Shown here: piece by piece, positions 1 to 11,034 of the stretch
Layout: every line of letters begins with the position of its first letter
Position numbering within the stretch: position 1 is the stretch's first letter
Notes under the pieces: model-generated
What the model was told of the DNA's origin: nothing
Seen by the model: only the letters and a program-made list of their open reading frames with translations
Database searches by the model: none
Position numbers and translations under genes: made by a program
DNA from: Meghimatium bilineatum
Taxonomy: Eukaryota; Mollusca; Gastropoda; Stylommatophora; Philomycidae
Direction: 5' to 3'
DNA: 64,000 nt
NCBI GenBank assembly: GCA_034231615.1
Contig: CM067316.1
Span: 25,443,791 to 25,507,790 of the forward strand

Positions 1-496
1 TATATAGGTACTCTAAGTCCCAGTCTCTATAAATCTATCAGAGTGTAGCATCTCAGTATCAGTTCTGTGTTGATTTACCAGGTTCTTCACCAATCTATAT
101 AGTTTTTTTTCTTTGTCCGGTACATTACACCAATCTCTTGCAAAAACTTTAGTGATACCATGATTCATACTTCTGAAAATCTTCTGAATGGATGAGGTTC
201 TCCGTTCATTATGTCAGAACAATCCACTGATTCAACTTTTGATACTGTGGCTAATGCACACAATATATTTTTAACATAATTGTATGCAGTATGTATGAAT
301 ATACACGTGTACATGTGTATACATTTCTACACACATCAACTTACACACAACCATCATCATGTGTCATCAGCTGATGTTGGTAATGATAGATCTCCACAAA
401 CTTGTATGTCTCAACTATCAGTTTTTATGTTGTTATCTTCGTTTGCTTTTTTTTGCTCTTCATATCAACAAAGAGGAAAACATTGCAAATAATAAC
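1..496. other. AT-rich sequence without recognisable feature
   Basis: No exon, repeat or transposon signature could be recognised. It probably lies inside or downstream of the minus-strand CLIP4 gene, which continues past the left edge. Confidence 0.4.
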
Positions 497-1326
497 CTGA
501 TGAATAACTTAATAATGAAATCAATGAACTTTTATTTGCTGATGATCAAAGTTTAATATACAAAGATGAGGAAACTTTGCAAAAGCACATCAATGCATTG
601 TTGTTAGCATGTCAGAAGTACAACATGAAAATTAAAGTAAAAAAACAGAAGTTATGAAAATTAGCAAGTCTTCAACACCAATGAATATAACAATAGATAA
701 CACCAAAGTGAAACAAGCCAAAGAATTTAAATATCTAGGCATTTTTTCCGAAGATGGAAGACTAGACAGAGAAATAGAAACAAGGTGCCAGAAAGCAAAC
801 ACAGTGACTTAACAACTTTCACCATTACTTCTTCATCCAAAGATCAAGATGGAAATTAAAAAACAAATAATATCTACAATTTTTATACCAACACTGTGCT
901 ACCAATGTCAAACATGGTCTTTAACAGCTTCGCAGCAAAGAAAAATCATGACATGTGAAATGAAGTGTCTGAGGAAAGCTGCAATGGTTACCAAACTAGA
1001 TAAAATAAGAAATGAAGAAATTAGGAAAAGAGTTGGTATAATATCATGTATTGAACATATTGAGAGACAGCAAGTAAAATGGTTCAGTCACCTTATGAGA
1101 ATGAAGCCACACCAAATACCAATAAGAGCATATAATACAGGAATATCCGGGCATAAAGCCAAAGGTAGACCAGAAAACGGTGGATAGAAAACATTAAGAT
1201 AACCTTGAACAAACATGGACTAAATGCAACCTCGGCGACACATCTGGCCTTGAAATGACAGCTTAAGATACCACCCCTACGCTTAACGGCAAGTGTGAAT
1301 GCGATCAACAATCATTCACCTGGGGA
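497..1326 (+). mobile_element. LINE fragment: reverse transcriptase C-terminal half and 3' end
   Basis: Frame-shifting translation gives the RT active-site segment ELLFADDQ, then a KIKVKKTEVMKI-like stretch, EFKYLG, CQTWSLTASQQRKI, KIRNEEIRKRVG, IERQQVKWFSHLMRM and GRPENGG. This order is the palm-to-thumb tail of a non-LTR retrotransposon polymerase. At least two frame breaks separate the parts, so it is dead, and the 5' end is missing. The 849-1187 stretch (112 residues) is the longest open piece. The last 200 bp recur at 4,203-4,412. Related copies lie at 20,331-21,190 and 40,640-41,840. Confidence 0.85.
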
Positions 1327-2157
1327 TAGACAATATAATAGGAGGATTCTATTTTTCAGATTTCTGCTGGCAATGACTTGTTACATATAATCATCTTCAC
1401 TTTCTGTAATTTTGATTTTGTTTGCTGTATTCTATTTGTATCAGATAGTACAATAGAACATCAGATGTACTCATTATTTCAAAATCTTTAAATTCATGTC
1501 CCCCAGCAACATCCCATTTACTTTTATAAAAGTTTGGTGCTATTTCCCATTCATTCTTTTCAAGGTGATCACACCTTCTGTCTTCATTCAGGCTTTGGTG
1601 TTCTTTTCTATATACATAATTAATTCTATATTTGAGCTATTCACAGAAATGTTGTGAATGTAAAATCAAACTGTTCACAATACAGCTTAGACTGAAATTA
1701 ATAAAATAGAAAACATGATCACTAACACAAATATACTCAGATATACACACAAAATCACTAACACATAAGATATACAAAAGGTGTGTGTGTGTGTGTGTGT
1801 GTGTGGAGAATTAACTTTATTGTACTTGGGTTTACCCCATATGTACTCCACTCTCTCAATAAAGCAGCTTGCTAACTGTTAATACTCATAGCTCATAACC
1901 CCGTAGTTTCAAGTGATAATCACATTTAAAAATCAAGACATTACAACTAAAACTTAGACTGAAACAATCATGAACACAAGGCAAACAGCTGAACCACTAT
2001 GCATGTCTCTTCACTTTACATTTGACGTAAGTGTACATTAGTCAAACTTAATCTCTATGAATGTGCATATAATTGTATCTATACATATTTACTATATCAT
2101 TAGAGATAGTAAATTATCTTCATAAACTGTCATACTATATTTTTCTCGTTAGGGTGT
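1327..2157. other. Non-coding AT-rich stretch with a GT microsatellite
   Basis: No exon or transposon was recognised. A (GT)n run occupies about 1,779-1,805. Confidence 0.4.
1779..1805. repeat. (GT)n microsatellite
   Basis: An uninterrupted GT dinucleotide run of about 13 units, read directly from the sequence. Confidence 0.95.
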
Positions 2158-2338
2158 ATTCGAGTGGCGTATGTGATAAAGGCTGCATGCCCTTGCTGTC
2201 GCCACATGATATTCAGGGTGAGTTTTTTTTAATTTCACTGACAGAAAAAAACCCAGTCCTTACCGGGGGTCACACTCTGGACCTCACGGGTGTGAGACCA
2301 ACACTCTAACCTTTAGGCCATGCTACTACCCTTCATGC
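2158..2338 (-). mobile_element. tRNA-derived SINE, copy 1
   Basis: On the minus strand a tRNA-like head (GGCCTAAAGGTTAGAGTGTT, then TCACACCCGTGAGGTCCAGA and a degraded B-box region) is followed by a body ending in a CATGTGGCGACAGCAAGGGC segment. A second copy at 40,076-40,245 shares head and body. There the B box reads GAGTTCAATCCC, close to the pol III consensus. No target-site duplication is evident here. Confidence 0.7.
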
Positions 2339-2772
2339 TGTCAGTATAACACACTTTGGAACTAAAATCAAAATGATCTAAAAAAAAAGAAAATCTACTT
2401 AGAAATACAAGATTATATGAATACAAGATCCCGACTTGGTTAATATGAAGCACAGAAGATACAAGCAGACTAGTCTTCAGAATGTGTTGTATGAGTTATA
2501 TAGGACAAGAGATGTGATATAAATGTGCATCTTTTGCCAGTGTCCTCCTGGCTGAAAATAAAACAATGATCTAGTTTTCATGAAGTCACTACTCTTACTT
2601 CCTCTTTCAGATCCAGAGAGAAGTATTCTTCCATCTGAAAATGTTTACATATCAAAATGTTCACATATATGCTTATTGTTATCTTGAACATGGGATTTAT
2701 ATTTCTAATAATAGTACTGTACACACTCTAAATAAATAAAATACAAATTAAACCCTGGGTTGTGAATGCAAA

Positions 2773-3010
2773 AGATTTATATGGAGCAAACACAAGATAG
2801 AACAAATTGATATTTCAACCAAAATGTCTTTATCAAGAACATGGAACAATTATGTAATTTCCATTTCTGTCAGTTTCTAGAAGACTACATACTTTCATGC
2901 ATTTTCCATTTTCATCTTTACTATTGTTTCATGCCATGTGTGTTTATCTTGATAAAGACCTTGTGATTGAAACATCCATTTGTTATATCTTGTATTTACT
3001 CTAAATAAAG
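2773..3010. repeat. Fold-back repeat: inverted ~70-bp arms
   Basis: The segment at 2,773-2,843 is a diverged reverse complement of 2,945-3,010. Both contain a TTATCAAG / CTTGATAAAGAC block, a GAAACATC-like block and a CAAGATATAAC-like block. About 100 bp separate the arms. Each arm carries one hammerhead-like motif (2,811-2,838 minus; 2,948-2,976 plus). Confidence 0.65.
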
Positions 3011-4202
3011 CTGCTATTTAACAATTTAATATTTTACAAATTATATTTATTGACCAGATGGAACAAAGCTTTACTGCAGTCTCAAATTCATTCAATTGTT
3101 GACATTCTAAACTCAAGTTTAAAAAAAAAAAATGTACTAGCTGACAGGTATGTATTGCTCACCTCATTTAAAATTTGGTAGAGTATCCTATTCAGGATGT
3201 AAAAATCGACCCAGCATTTTTTTTTGTCTGTAGTGATTTTCTCACCTCATACATATACACTATCTACCTATACGATGTGGCCTTTATTTGCCTTGCGGCA
3301 TCAGAGGATATACAATATCATATAATATTATGTACTAACAAAAAGATGTGTCTACTGTATAATATAATTTTACTTCGATTTGATATACAAGTTTAATTTT
3401 TCTTAATTTTATAGTCTGGGGTTTGTGTGGTGTTCTTGGTCATGTCTGTCAATAGCCTTCTGTCTTGTGTGAAAAATAATAAAAGTTGTACAAGACATTG
3501 CTATTGTTAAATTATTAAGCACCACTAATAATATATCCAATCATGTTACCAGTACAGTATGGATAATCCATTTTCAAACAACAATTTAATTTGACCGAGT
3601 TGCCATGTGAGGTGGTTTCACTATCCACTTTACCACCGAGCTGTCTCAGGTATTGCTAATAATTTTAGACTCCAATATGTTCCTTGATGACTGTAAAGCA
3701 TCTTTTCTCTTGATCTTCCTTTGCCTCTTTTGATTTTCAGCTTTCCTGATGTCACAATGTGCCCCACCTTTTGCTGTATTATAATACACCTTAATTATGT
3801 TGACTGTCTTCTTTTGGTTCAAGTAACCAGTTGTCATTGCAAGTTATTTCTTTAAACAGGTCTTCAAAATGTTTCTGTCCACAATGTTCTTATCATTGTT
3901 TAGAAAAGAAAAACTACATCTCCACTGCTTCCACACATATTTCCTGTATACTGCTGACTGTTATAATTTTAAACATTAAATGTTACAGAAATATGAACTT
4001 GTTGACATTTACTTGACAATGCAAAGAAAGATGTCCAAACAAGGACAGAGGTAAAGAGCTACAAACAGCTAACAGAAAACCATGAAAAATAACAAACTAC
4101 ACAGATAATATTAATTTGAATGTCTCTAATAAGATAGAATAGAAGACAATAGTATTAAACAAATGCAACAATAAGTTGAGATATTGAAGTATCATAACTA
4201 CA
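3011..4202. other. Non-coding stretch, possible SINE head near 3,590-3,650
   Basis: No exon was recognised. The minus strand of about 3,590-3,650 reads like a tRNA-type head (CTCGGTGGTAAAGTGGATAG), but without a good B box, so only a weak SINE remnant is suggested. Confidence 0.3.
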
Positions 4203-4412
4203 GATAAGATACCAATAAGAACATATAACAAAAGAATATCCGAACATAAGGCCAAATTAGACCAAGAAAATGGTGGATAGAAAACATCAAGATAGCCTTA
4301 AACAAACATGGACTCAATGCGACTCATCTGGCCTTGGACCAACAGCTAAAGCTTCCATCGCTACACTCAACGGCAAGTGTGAATATGATCAACCATTGTT
4401 CACTTAGGGGCA
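4203..4412 (+). mobile_element. LINE 3'-end fragment, same family as 497-1326
   Basis: This stretch matches about 1,109-1,326 closely, including ATACCAATAAGA, GGTGGATAGAAAACATCAAG and CGGCAAGTGTGAAT. It holds only the last codons and the 3' tail of the element. The extreme 5' truncation is typical of LINE insertion. Confidence 0.8.
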
Positions 4413-4470
4413 GGAAATAAACAATAACTACAGAGTTATAAACGTATGTTTTCAATAGAATAAAACTTAC

Positions 4471-4605
4471 CTGTATCTACTTTGGCTGTGACTCTTGACA
4501 AATCTATTGAAGTTGCATCTCTAGAATACCATTTAGGGGCAGGTGGTGTTTGTGACCTTTGAATCGCACCAAGTTTTGTAATTTTACTTATAGGAGCAAA
4601 GATAC
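4471..4605 (-). CDS. CLIP4: CLIP4 exon: end of first CAP-Gly domain and linker
   Basis: A 135-nt exon read in phase 1 from the previous exon (AG acceptor at 4,607-4,606, GT donor at 4,470-4,469). It encodes GIFAPISKITKL, the closing strand of the first CAP-Gly domain, then a polar linker ending SIDLSRVTAKVDTG. Human CLIP4, from memory, has GIFAPLSKISKA followed by a linker ending IDVAHVTSKVNTG, so both halves match. This is the most 3' exon seen. The second and third CAP-Gly domains expected of the ~700-residue protein would lie left of the window. Confidence 0.88.
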
Positions 4606-4679
4606 CTGTGAATAAAGAAACAAATAACAGATAAATTTCACCATACAAGTACAAAAAATATATGTAAACATGGTCATCA

Positions 4680-5062
4680 CCAGGTGACATATTCTTTACA
4701 GAGTGTAGTCTTCCTTATGTATCTGTTGAATTCTCCTCAGTCTCGAGCAAGCTGTCCTGCCTCCTTTAGGGACATGTTCAGGCATTCCTATATGTCTTCT
4801 GTCCAACAGTATCTTGGTCTGCCTTTACCCACACCTTCTATTATCCCCTCTTATATCACTCTCTCCATACCATCATGTCTCTTAATGTAACTGAAAAAAA
4901 AACCTAGCTCTTTCTTTAATATGGTGTCCAGAAGCCAGCACTCTTGGATGCTGATTGTGCTTAGCACCTTCTGGTTTGTTTTCCTTGCTGCCCATGGTAT
5001 TCTCATAACTCTTCTGTAGCACTTTAATTCAAATGATATTCTCTTGGACAGTGTTTTATTTA
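4680..5062 (-). mobile_element. LINE 3' fragment, antisense in CLIP4 intron
   Basis: The minus-strand translation gives CYRRVMRIPWAARKTNQK, a YIKRHDGMERV-like block, GRPRYCWTEDI and a terminal FNRYIRKTTLCKEYV. These are the usual thumb-region and C-terminal motifs of a non-LTR RT. It is broken by stops and related to the 23,305-23,965 and 34,039-34,207 copies by the KTT.(F/C)WKEYV end. Confidence 0.75.
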
Positions 5063-5114
5063 TTCATATGTAAACATATGACTACTATAATCAGTGAGCT
5101 GATGCTCACTGCAG
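5063..5114. other. Short junction between LINE fragments
   Basis: This is a LINE-like continuation of uncertain family. Nothing else was recognised. Confidence 0.3.
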
Positions 5115-5500
5115 GCATGGAGAAATTAATAGAGGTCCTCAAATACAAATGTTACAAACTATGAGCATCTCCTATAGAGAGCATAAAACAAATATGTACA
5201 TAATAAATAAAAAGACATGCATGCAGGTCCATAAGAACGACTACTTTTGATAGTGAAACGATGAAAACTTACATGATTTGGACATGTAAGCTGACATGGT
5301 TCTTTGTCAAAAACAATGATTCTGGGAACATTCAAAGGTGGAAGAAGCAGAGGACAACAAAGAAAATCATAGAAAGAGAACATTAAAGACCGAACAGGTC
5401 AAGATTTTTCTCCATTTATCCGCATCTCTGAAGTTAGAAATTGCTGGAGGACTGTGTGTCCAATGTGGTACCCTACGACCCTGATGGGTTATGGTTGTAT
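5115..5500 (+). mobile_element. LINE 3' fragment, same family as 42,243-43,440
   Basis: A YKCYKL / SPIESIKQICT-like block, TFDSETMKTYM and GHVS-like and GGRSRGQQRKSYRK-like blocks are followed by the family's 3' signature CCCTACGACCCTGATGGGTT. The same signature ends the copies at 42,243 and 27,205 (minus) and is seen alone at 22,471-22,500. It is degraded and 5' truncated. Confidence 0.75.
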
Positions 5501-5949
5501 TGATACATCCAAAGTGGTACCCCTACAGTCGTGATGGATTAAGGATTTTGTTCTTTATCTGCGATGAATTATTATACATCCGTCTCATATTATTCATATA
5601 TAGAGCTCTTTGCTTTAGGTCATTGTGGTCCCCACAATTTTTTTGCAGAGGCACTCTTGTGGGCCAGACTGTTAATCTGTGAACAGAGAAGTTGGGACAG
5701 TCGATGATTCTGTGTACTTGGGCTTTTAAATGGCAATTTCCTGTTCTCAGTTGAAATATTGTGATTTATTCATTCCCTGTTCACATTGTCCTACTCAGGT
5801 TTGTAGTTTCTGTTAAATTATCTCAAATGAAGTCTCAAAGATTGTTTTAGGAGAGACTGTACTTCCTTGAAAATTTGGGGCACTTGGGACAGAGCGAGGT
5901 TGCTTCCCATATTTTGCCAGTTGTTTTTAAATTGCCAAGGATATCACAA

Positions 5950-6012
5950 GGCCAGCACCTTGAAGTAGTGAAGAGGCTTAGTTCAGCCGTCAGGGGCTGG
6001 AAACTAACATTC
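5950..6012 (+). mobile_element. Solitary copy of LINE 5' leader sequence
   Basis: GGCTTAGTTCAGCCGTCAGG and GGCTGGAAACTAA here match the 5' leader of the nearly complete LINE at 58,633-62,942, whose minus strand at about 62,930-62,880 reads GCGTAGTTCAGCCATCAGGG then GCTGGAAACTAA. The rest of the LINE is absent. It could also be a shared pol III-like module. Confidence 0.55.
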
Positions 6013-7163
6013 AATCAAAAGCCTAAAGGGGGATGGGAAGGGGAAGACACACACATCATAAATTGACAAGATAGGTGGGGGGGGGGAGACACACATCATA
6101 AAATGACAAGATATAATCTTGTGCACTACAAAGGCAGTGTAGTTGACATTTTGTGTGGAGACTGAACTTAATGATGACAGCATCAGAAAACTGACAAAGC
6201 AACAAAATGAGAAAAATTGATCCAGAGTTATAAGAGTGGGACAAAAGTTCACATGGTGATCAATACAAATGGCAGCACAGAGATTTGGCAATGGTAAAAA
6301 TCAACAACAGGGTTGACTGTATTAAAACCATAAATATAAAAAAAAAACTGTATAGAAAAAATGTTACAGTTCACAAAATAGATATGAATTCATGAAAAAA
6401 TACAGTTGATAGTTTACAAAACACTAAATTTAATGTTTCAATCAAAATGCCTTTATCCAGGAGTAAAATGCAAATATAAACGAAGGATAAATAATTAAAC
6501 TAATACTGCTAATGATCTACATTAAATGTTTAACAACAGTAGGAACACCACAGAAGCAATAATGTATTATGGGAGATACCAAAGATGACTATAAAAACAG
6601 TGACAACTATCTAGCAGCCTCTTAGACTTTGAATACATTCCCAGAATTATATTTGTAGTAGTATCTGTTCACATACAATTGTCTAATCTATGTGGGAAAT
6701 GCTAACCAATCTCAAATAGCCAACATTGATAAATGTTACTTAGTAAATTCAAGACTTTCTAAGTTCAGTGAAATTTGGAATCATCACCATAGCTACTGTA
6801 CAAACGATCTATTCCTGACTTGATTAGGAACAAGCGCCACAGCACTGGATGCATTCCCATATATGCTCTGCTTGTCATTCCGTCAGCCATCTAAAAGTGT
6901 ACAAGTTCAGTGTCCCAGTCAATTGCTGATTGCGCGTTCTTCTGATCTTTCCGGAGAGGGAGCACTTTCTCCCATCACCTCTAGGTCACTCCCATTTCTA
7001 CCATTCCTGACACTTTCAGAAAATTAGAGGCCAAGCACCACTGAATATACTCTGAGTACACAGATCTTATCTTGTTAAATTTAACAGTTTCTATGTTTAT
7101 GAGAATATTTACTGTTCTCTTAGACTGAAAGTACATAAAGGTACAAAGAGACAGAAGACCTAC
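6013..7163. other. CLIP4 intron remainder, no exon seen
   Basis: It contains a short imperfect duplication around a G-run at 6,077-6,086 and one hammerhead-like motif on the minus strand at 6,433-6,460. No coding exon or further transposon was recognised. Confidence 0.4.
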
Positions 7164-7299
7164 CGCTGTTGTTAGGACAATTGAAATAGTTAATTCCTCC
7201 AACACTGCCATTGTTTTTTCCTGCTGATTCATCTAGTTCCACTCCAGCCCACAAACCTGGGGCAAACTCTGTTGGACCACAGTACCGTAGAATTCCACT
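7164..7299 (-). CDS. CLIP4: CLIP4 exon: core of first CAP-Gly domain
   Basis: A 136-nt exon with acceptor AG at 7,301-7,300 and donor GT at 7,163-7,162, entered in phase 0 and left in phase 1. It encodes SGILRYCGPTEFAPGLWAG, VELDE and GKNNGSVGGINYFNC. CAP-Gly domains bind the EEY/F tails of alpha-tubulin and EB proteins through the GKNDG loop. The loop is present here as GKNNG, the form human CLIP4 also has in its first CAP-Gly domain. The aromatic and glycine positions (G-W-G, YF-C) are all kept. The exon joins in phase to the exons on both sides, so the gene is intact here. Confidence 0.95.
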
Positions 7300-7587
7300 C
7301 TGTTAAAACAGAGACAACATTTAATAGCCTATGCAGTTCTATATAATTTCATTAAACATGAGAAAACTTATGATGGTATAATCAAAGAAGTGATAACACT
7401 AAGAATAACATACTGTTGTTAATGTTACTAATAAAACTAATGGTTCTTTCCTAGGATGCGTGTCCCACTACTTTAACAAAACTTTAACAGACACATATGA
7501 AGTTTACAAAAAACGTAACGAATGTCAAGGTAAGGAGAGAGAATTTGTACAGGAAAATAGTTGTTTTAAACAGTGGACGCTTTATTG

Positions 7588-7622
<35 letters not shown>

Positions 7623-7841
7623 TGGCGATGGAATGTCAGTAGATGATTATGTATTATGGTTAAGTGGGGAGTGAGTATTTCGTTCTTTTGGGGGTGGGGT
7701 GTAATGTTCCGTTCTTTTGGAAAGAGAGGGGGAGTTGGGTTGGGAGAGGGGTAAGTGCTTCTTTTCATAAGAGGGAGGGGGTGAGGAGGGAATAAGTATT
7801 TCATTATGCAGGGCACCAGTATCTCTTTATATCCTCAAGGA
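7300..7841. other. CLIP4 intron with TA microsatellite and G/T-rich stretch
   Basis: It has a (TA)n run at 7,590-7,619 and an imperfect repeat built from TTCKTTCTTTTGGG and GGGGG blocks at about 7,665-7,790. No exon was seen. Confidence 0.5.
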
Positions 7842-9200
7842 TTACTTTAAATGGGTCCTTTCCAGTTGGTAATCTTGTATGGCACACAAACTTGGCCACA
7901 TAAGTTTTGAGGTGTTGTCTAGATTTTCAGCGATTTTTTTTTTTGTATTTTTCCATTTGACGCTACCCCACATTGTCTCAACTGTTTTCATATGTACCCC
8001 TGTTTCTGGATCAAGTAAATATAAGTAGGAAGCCAGAGGACAATTAAACAATTTTTTGAGACTAACGGGAATTGAACCAGTCCGTTCAACGGCACCAAAT
8101 CGCCTAGCAACTATTGAACACGCGTTCTTCCATACTTGACTAACCGCATCTCCAAAAAAAGATGCGATTTCATCAAGCCTTTCAAACCGTGCACAAAAAG
8201 TCACCAGAACGGACCGATCGAGACAAGGACTATTACAACAACAACAAACATCCCGTACAGGTATTATGTTATATGTGTGTTGTTACTGAGGATATATCAA
8301 TACCTGTACGGGATGTTTGTTGTTGTTGTAATAGTCCTTGTCTCGATCAGTCCGTTCTGGTGACTTTGTGTGCACGGTTTGAAAGGCTTGATGAAATCGC
8401 ATCTTTTTTTGGAGATGCGGTTAGTCAAGTACGGAAGAACGCGTGTTCAATAGTTGCTAGGCGATTTGGTGCCGTTGAACGGACTGGTTCAATTCCTGTT
8501 AGTCTCAAAATATTCTGGATCAACTAAATTGTATTGGTGGTTCACTCAATACTGTTCCAAGCCTGCTGCTTCGATATCTGTACTCTTGTATCCTTTCCAT
8601 GAGTTGAAGTAGATTGTAGACTCTACATTAGCAATAATGGCTTGCAAGAACGTTGGTGCATTTCTGCTCAGCACTGGCACCAAAAAGACTTCGCTCATTT
8701 CATGGCACACTCCACCAAAAATCCATTGTTGTTTCAGGGCTCTTCCAACATTGTTCTTCCATTAGGAAAACAGGCTTTTATCGATTTCCACAATTTTGTC
8801 ATCTCCTCCAATGCGACTGCCCTGTAATGTTAAAAGGGATGACACACAAACTTCATGAAGGAAAGTGTTTCATTCAATAATGGCGTTTTTATTAATCTGC
8901 ATCTCTCGGAAACACCACTTTATTGAGCTGGTTTTCATAGCCCAATAATAAACAAAGTGGATAACATCCACTCGAGCAATTATGTATTCTCTAAACATGT
9001 GCCGCTTTGGATCTCTATGTTGCTTGTACTGGCATCTGTGCACATCCAGTGAATTCTCTCACCAGCATAGAAATTAACCCTCAAGGAATGGCCTAGCATG
9101 CAACACAGTTTTTGACGGCAATATTCCATGATCTTGCAGAAATGAGACAGCATCATTGGACTGCAACAGTCAGTTGCCAATCCAACCCACATTTCCTTTT
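7842..9200 (-). mobile_element. Merlin-type DNA transposon (ISXO2/IS1595-like transposase), broken
   Basis: Minus-strand translation, with several frame changes, gives VGWIGN near 9,190, then IGGDDKIVEIDKSLFS, KNNVGRALKQQWIFGG, EVFLVPVLSRNAP, TIYFNSWKGYKST and NHQYNLVDPE. After an interruption come TGVHMKTVETMWGSVKWKN and further C-terminal sequence. The VEID...., WIFGG, DSWKGY-like and VETMWGSVKW blocks identify the IS1595/Merlin transposase family (DDE catalysis). The expected middle Asp of the DSWKGY block reads Asn (FNSWKGY). The gene is a pseudogene, interrupted by the palindrome at 8,015-8,512. Terminal repeats were not located. Confidence 0.82.
8015..8512. mobile_element. Fold-back element (212-bp arms) inside Merlin transposase
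   Basis: Left arm 8,054-8,265 and right arm 8,299-8,510 are near-perfect reverse complements with a 33-bp spacer. The whole insert is bracketed by an 11-bp direct repeat, TTCTGGATCAA, at 8,004-8,014 and 8,513-8,523. It splits the transposase codons for VDPE from DPETGVH, which is what a target-site duplication predicts. The left end has about 39 bp outside the arm, the right end almost none. Both arms encode the same short open stretch (RFERLDEIASFFGDAVSQV), but this is probably incidental. Confidence 0.85.
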
Positions 9201-9364
9201 TAAGAACGTAAATTATTATTTCAAATATATTGTGCGCTGCTAATTTTAGATCTGAAACTAATTGAATCTTGCAGTTTTTCGTAAACTTCTGAGTGATTTA
9301 GCATTTCAATTATGTTTTTCAGTAGCAGAATATGCAATTACTCAGTGTATCAATCAGTCATTAA

Positions 9365-10278
9365 CCTTTAGGCCCCTATTGTCGCAACATTGCGCCTTGC
9401 GTGTGCGTCCCACCTTGCCTGTGGTCGCAATCATACGCCATATGATATCGCTCCATTCCCGAGTACGGAACTTCACGAAGTTAAAGCTTATATGACGTAG
9501 AATTCCCGCCACACGAAGCTAGGAATACGTCACAGTTTAAAGGTCAAATTCCTTTACTCATTACGATTGTAAGAGAGAGAAAGCCGGTTGAATTTGTCAA
9601 CGCATTTCTAGAGCGACTTTAGCCATTTTCTGCCGTATTTTACTATCAAATTGAGTACCGCGTGGCATGGGTAAGTGATCATGACTACATGTTCTAATTG
9701 TTGTTTTTTGTATTTAATATGTTGTTATTTGATAAGAATGTTTGTGTATTCATTAAAAAACACAAAAATAATATGTATCGGGTGCCACGTGAGTGCATGA
9801 ACAATAATTACGTTGCGTGTTGGGCTAGACCTAGTATTGACCGGACAGACGTTATATGCGATTTCTTAAAGTTTTATTGGTTTTTTAGTCCATATTATAT
9901 TAGTTTGGATATAAAACAATATATACATTAAGTATAGGTATTTATGAGGATTTTATCAATGATGCCACACATTGCTCATGTATTAGGGTCGTCATGAAGA
10001 TATATTTGCGATTTTGAAAATGGCGTTTTGCGTTTTTCGCCCGAATTTTCTATTTCAAAATTTGCTCACAACTGTCATATCACACATACAACAACAACAA
10101 AAACAGATTATATTCACTATTCATTCCTTTATTTAGATGTGCAAAAATTATTTTGATATCTTTGAAAACAAAAAAGTTATCACGTTTTCAAAACACCCAC
10201 CATCAATAACGCAAATTTTCCAAAAAATAAGTCAGGCCCTGGGTGAAGTTTTGTAATTTTAAGCCAGGGATCTAAAGG
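9365..10278. mobile_element. Non-autonomous piggyBac-like element
   Basis: The element is flanked by TTAA on both sides (9,361-9,364 and 10,279-10,282). It starts CCTTTAGGCCCC and ends with the reverse complement of CCTTTAGATCCC, giving terminal inverted repeats with two or three mismatches. TTAA duplication is the piggyBac hallmark. The 914-bp interior holds no transposase, and its left third is richer in GC and CpG than its surroundings. Just outside, a ~27-bp host sequence (TCAGTGTATCAATCAGTCAT at left, CGGTGCATCAATCAGTCATT at right) is present on both sides, probably an earlier tandem duplication that supplied the TTAA. Confidence 0.72.
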
Positions 10279-10282
10279 TTAA

Positions 10283-11034
10283 GAGTCTTACTCGGTGCAT
10301 CAATCAGTCATTAATAGCCAGAGTTAGACATTTTTAATATTTAAAACCTACTAAATTGTTATATTGGTTTTTCCAATTTTTATCAAAAATAATTTAAACC
10401 AACATCATCTTTTTAAAAAACAACAATTAAACACAGTTCAGGAGACCGGTACTTCAAGTCATGTTTACATTTTGGTCATGAAAGGTCTTAGAGTAAAAAA
10501 TCCTTACCTAGTAACAGATAATAACAGTTACTGGGTGATGATTTTCTGGTGAGAGAAATAATTCTCCCTGCCATTTTGGTTATATTGGTTATGGTTTTAT
10601 TTTCTTAACTGTTTTTGTGTCTTGATAAAGGTCCTAATAGGGCCGACATGTTGAAAATTGTATTTGTTCTTGATTTTATTGTTATTTTCTATTATTTTAT
10701 ATTGACAGTTTTCTTCAGTAACCTACCTTATTTAGTATTTACATTCTTTTATGTCCTTATTGGACTGCAACATAGAACATGTAATTGTTCCTTTGTTTGT
10801 TTGTTATTTTACATTAAAAATATTTTATATTTTGTATTTAAACTATTTTTTAGTTTTATCAGTAACAAAAATACATTCAACTTAGTATTATCACTCCTCA
10901 TATCTCTGTTACTGCGGTACTCTCCACCTTGTCAGATATCCACTCACAGTTTGGTTATTATTTAATGCAGAATCCTTGATGAAACCATTTATTTCATAAC
11001 GAAGATTTAAGTCTACTGATTTAACTCACTATAC
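10283..11034. other. CLIP4 intron, T-rich, no exon
   Basis: It contains one hammerhead-like motif on the plus strand at 10,621-10,653 with stem GTCC/GGGC-type pairing. Otherwise it is T-rich sequence with no recognised feature. Confidence 0.4.

Noticed and set aside
8430-8510. tRNA gene suggested by GGTTCAATTCC in the palindrome arm
   Set aside because: The flanking bases do not form a T stem or an acceptor stem, and no anticodon arm could be placed.
10615-10965. 116-codon plus-strand hydrophobic open frame as a membrane protein
   Set aside because: It arises from T-rich intron sequence (runs of Phe/Leu/Ile), with no start context or conserved motif, and contains a hammerhead-like repeat at its beginning.
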